Origin: Candidatus Nomurabacteria bacterium
GTDB taxonomy: Bacteria; Patescibacteriota; Minisyncoccia; Phycocordibacterales; UBA9973
Length of the DNA: 7,920 bases
Direction: 5' to 3'
Assembly: GCA_020850295.1 (NCBI GenBank)
Contig: JADZEV010000045.1
Location: 1-7,920, forward strand
Below are positions 6,166-7,920 of this stretch, one piece after another. The notes below the pieces were generated by a model. The model worked only from the letters and a program-made list of their open reading frames with translations, was not told the DNA's origin and made no database searches. Position 1 is the stretch's first letter, and each line of letters starts with the position of its first letter. A program made the position numbers and the translations under genes.

Positions 6166-7854
6166 ATGAAAAAAATAAACCTATTAATAACTACAATTAT
6201 TTTAGGTTTATTTTTTTTGCCAGCTAAGGTAGTAGCCGAAGTTATAAAAAGCTTTGATTCACAGATTGTTGTTAACTTAGATAGTAGTATTTCTGTAAAA
6301 GAAATCATTGTTTACGATTCTGAAGATTTAGAAAAGCACGGTATTTTTAGAGATATCAGAGACATTTCTTCTCAAAACGAGAAAATTGATATTAAAGAAA
6401 TTTCTGTTTTTGATGAACAGGGCCATAATTATCAATGGCAAAAACAAAATATTAAAGAAGGTATTCGTCTTAAGATAGGGGATCCAAGCACTACATTCAA
6501 TGGAGAAAAAACTTATATCATTCAATATACAGCAACAAACTCTGTTGCTCATCTAGAGGGAAAAGATGAAATTTATTGGAATGTTACTGGTAACAACTGG
6601 CCATTTCCTATAGAAAAGGTATCAGCAAATGTAATATTGCCCGGAGTTCTTAAGCCAATGGAATCAGCTTGTTATTTTGGAGACATAGGAAGTAAAGAAG
6701 TATGTTCATTTGAAAATGCTTCATTAAATTGGGATCATAAGCTTAATCCCAATGAAGGTGTTACAGTTGCGGTAGGCTTTGAGAGTGGAATACTAGAGCA
6801 TTATATATCTAATGCTAATAAAAATATTAACTTAATAAAAATCATATCTACAATTTTTCCAGTTATTGTTTTTATGTTTATGCTATTTCGTTGGTATTTA
6901 TACGGAAGAGATCCAAAAGGAAGAGATATAATTATTCCTCAATACGATATTCCAGATAATCTTACCCCTCTTGAGATAAGTGCAATTTTAAATGAGAAAC
7001 CTAAGGCTAAAGATATATCAGCAGAAATTATATATTTAGCAGTTAGTGGATATATAATTATTCATCAAAAAGAGGAAAAAATACTTGGCCTTATTCCTAA
7101 TAAAGAGTATGAATTAGAGCTTATAAAAGATTATTCTGAAATAGGAAATGAATTTGATAAAAAAATATTAAAGGCATTATTTGGTGGACGTAGCATAGGG
7201 GCATTAGTTAATCTTTCAAATCTTAAGTATGTTTTCTATAAATCTATCCCAGGTATATTTAAAAAAGTAAAAGAGTCAATATTACAGAAAACATATTTCA
7301 AAAAGATTAGAAAAGAAACAATTTATTCATACATGTTTTTCTTTTTTTGGACAATTTTAAGTATTTATTTTCTTTTGAAATGGGAAGATTCAAAACCTTT
7401 TATTTATCTATTCTTATCAGGTATTATTTCTTCATTTATTATTAATCTTTTTCAAAGACTTATGTCAGTAATGACAAAAAAAGGTATTGAAACAAAAGAG
7501 TATATATATGGACTTAAAGAGTATTTACAAATTGCTGAAAAAGATCGTTTAAATTTTCATAATGCCCCAGAGAAAAATCCAAAGGTGTTTGAAAAATTAC
7601 TTCCTTACGCTATGATTTTAGGCGTAGAAAAAGCTTGGGCAAAAGAGTTTAAAGATATTTATACAATTCCACCATCTTGGTATGAAAGTCAAAACTCTGC
7701 AGGTTTTAATTCTCTGGTGTTTGTTAATACTATTTATAGTTTTTCTCATACAACCTTGTCTTCTTTAATATCTTCACCAAGCAGTGAAGGTGGTTCCGGT
7801 GGTAGCGGATCATCTGGCGGCGGAGGTGGTGGCGGCGGAGGCGGAAGCTGGTAA
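6166..7854 (+). CDS. DUF2207 domain membrane protein with glycine-rich C-terminus
   Basis: This 562-residue protein of the DUF2207 (predicted membrane protein) family is of unknown biochemical role. A likely cleavable signal peptide covers 1-24 (ending KVVA before EV). It is followed by an extracytoplasmic beta-rich domain (about 25-215) and a helix at about 222-245. The conserved GRDPKG is at 247-252, leading into IPDNLTPLEISAIL and a probable cytosolic winged-helix-like segment. A closely spaced helix pair follows at about 387-406 and 412-430. The family-typical LLPYAMILGVEKAW stretch is at 478-491. The tail from about 542 to 562 is almost all Gly/Ser and ends in SW, a common ending in DUF2207 and TPM proteins. 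The gene sits 3 bases after lemA. LemA-DUF2207 pairing recurs across bacteria and suggests a shared complex, but the activity is unknown. Confidence 0.93.
   Translation: MKKINLLITTIILGLFFLPAKVVAEVIKSFDSQIVVNLDSSISVKEIIVYDSEDLEKHGIFRDIRDISSQNEKIDIKEISVFDEQGHNYQWQKQNIKEGIRLKIGDPSTTFNGEKTYIIQYTATNSVAHLEGKDEIYWNVTGNNWPFPIEKVSANVILPGVLKPMESACYFGDIGSKEVCSFENASLNWDHKLNPNEGVTVAVGFESGILEHYISNANKNINLIKIISTIFPVIVFMFMLFRWYLYGRDPKGRDIIIPQYDIPDNLTPLEISAILNEKPKAKDISAEIIYLAVSGYIIIHQKEEKILGLIPNKEYELELIKDYSEIGNEFDKKILKALFGGRSIGALVNLSNLKYVFYKSIPGIFKKVKESILQKTYFKKIRKETIYSYMFFFFWTILSIYFLLKWEDSKPFIYLFLSGIISSFIINLFQRLMSVMTKKGIETKEYIYGLKEYLQIAEKDRLNFHNAPEKNPKVFEKLLPYAMILGVEKAWAKEFKDIYTIPPSWYESQNSAGFNSLVFVNTIYSFSHTTLSSLISSPSSEGGSGGSGSSGGGGGGGGGGSW
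7786..7851 (+). repeat. Glycine-codon repeat encoding the DUF2207 tail
   Basis: This is a run of GGN codons with a few Ser codons, coding for residues 541-562. Local GC content is far above the AT-rich gene body. GGC, GGT and GGA alternate rather than repeating one triplet, so the tract looks selected at protein level rather than grown by simple slippage. It ends at the Trp codon (TGG) before the stop. Confidence 0.8.
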
Positions 7855-7855
7855 G

Positions 7856-7864
7856 TGTTATAAT
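7856..7864 (+). promoter_or_regulatory. Extended -10 promoter for the gene at the right edge
   Basis: TGTTATAAT (7856-7864) is a perfect extended -10 that begins one base after the DUF2207 stop codon. The expected -35 position falls in the glycine-rich coding tract and shows no consensus. Seven bases (7865-7871) separate it from ATG 7872, again predicting a leaderless transcript. Confidence 0.65.
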
Positions 7865-7871
7865 TAAGTAT

Positions 7872-7920
7872 ATGGAAAATGAAAAAAGAAAATATTGGTT
7901 TTTTGGCTCAAAGCTAAATA
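7872..7920 (+). CDS. Start of an unidentified protein, cut by the window edge
   Basis: The first 16 codons of a reading frame give MENEKRKYWFFGSKLN before the window ends. The highly charged start followed by an aromatic patch is not enough to assign a family. The frame is supported by the extended -10 box placed 7 bases before the ATG, the same geometry as at 589 and 5614, and by the absence of any other explanation for this stretch. Confidence 0.6.
   Translation, partial: MENEKRKYWFFGSKLN

Noticed and set aside
6328..6552. Open minus-strand frame of 74 codons inside the DUF2207 gene
   Set aside because: It is antisense to a coding domain with a clear signal peptide and family motifs upstream and downstream; no independent support.

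Overview
The window looks like a piece of the chromosome of a small-genome, AT-rich bacterium, most plausibly a member of Candidatus Patescibacteria (CPR, Parcubacteria-like). This is inferred from the A+T-rich coding sequence, very tight gene packing, compact SecD/SecF, an anchored surface protein with a CPR-frequent Cys/DCGG motif, and a LemA-DUF2207 pair. No single marker here proves the taxon. The genetic code looks standard: TGA ends one gene, Trp is TGG, and there is no sign of UGA recoding.

Layout. Bases 1-303 are the 3' end of a 23S rRNA, including the sarcin-ricin loop. A short spacer follows, then a 5S rRNA (about 352-465) enclosed in a long precursor stem, and a strong hairpin terminator (504-553). 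A promoter at 574-582 opens a tightly overlapping three-gene envelope unit at 589-3024: a membrane-anchored Cys-motif protein, a RodA-type SEDS glycosyltransferase and a PAP2 lipid phosphatase. A second promoter (3045-3073) drives secD and secF (3085-5326), the proton-driven accessory subunits of the Sec translocon. A weak bidirectional terminator (5331-5361) separates secF from a convergent 65-codon minus-strand gene for a single-pass membrane protein. That gene and lemA are transcribed divergently from back-to-back promoters whose -35 boxes share a 9-bp palindrome. lemA and a DUF2207 membrane protein with a glycine-rich tail form the last transcription unit. The first 16 codons of a further gene sit at the right edge behind its own extended -10 promoter.

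Function. Apart from the rRNA genes, everything that can be read here acts at the cell envelope: wall glycan synthesis (RodA), probable lipid-carrier or lipid phosphate turnover (PAP2), protein export (SecDF), and membrane proteins of poorly understood role (LemA, DUF2207, the Cys-motif protein, the small minus-strand protein).

The most striking feature is regulatory. At three independent starts a TATAAT box ends only 6-7 bases before the ATG, which predicts leaderless mRNAs, and secD is nearly leaderless. Convincing Shine-Dalgarno sequences are almost absent. I do not see a wholly new multi-gene system; the genes belong to known families, and the novelty is in expression architecture and in two uncharacterised proteins.
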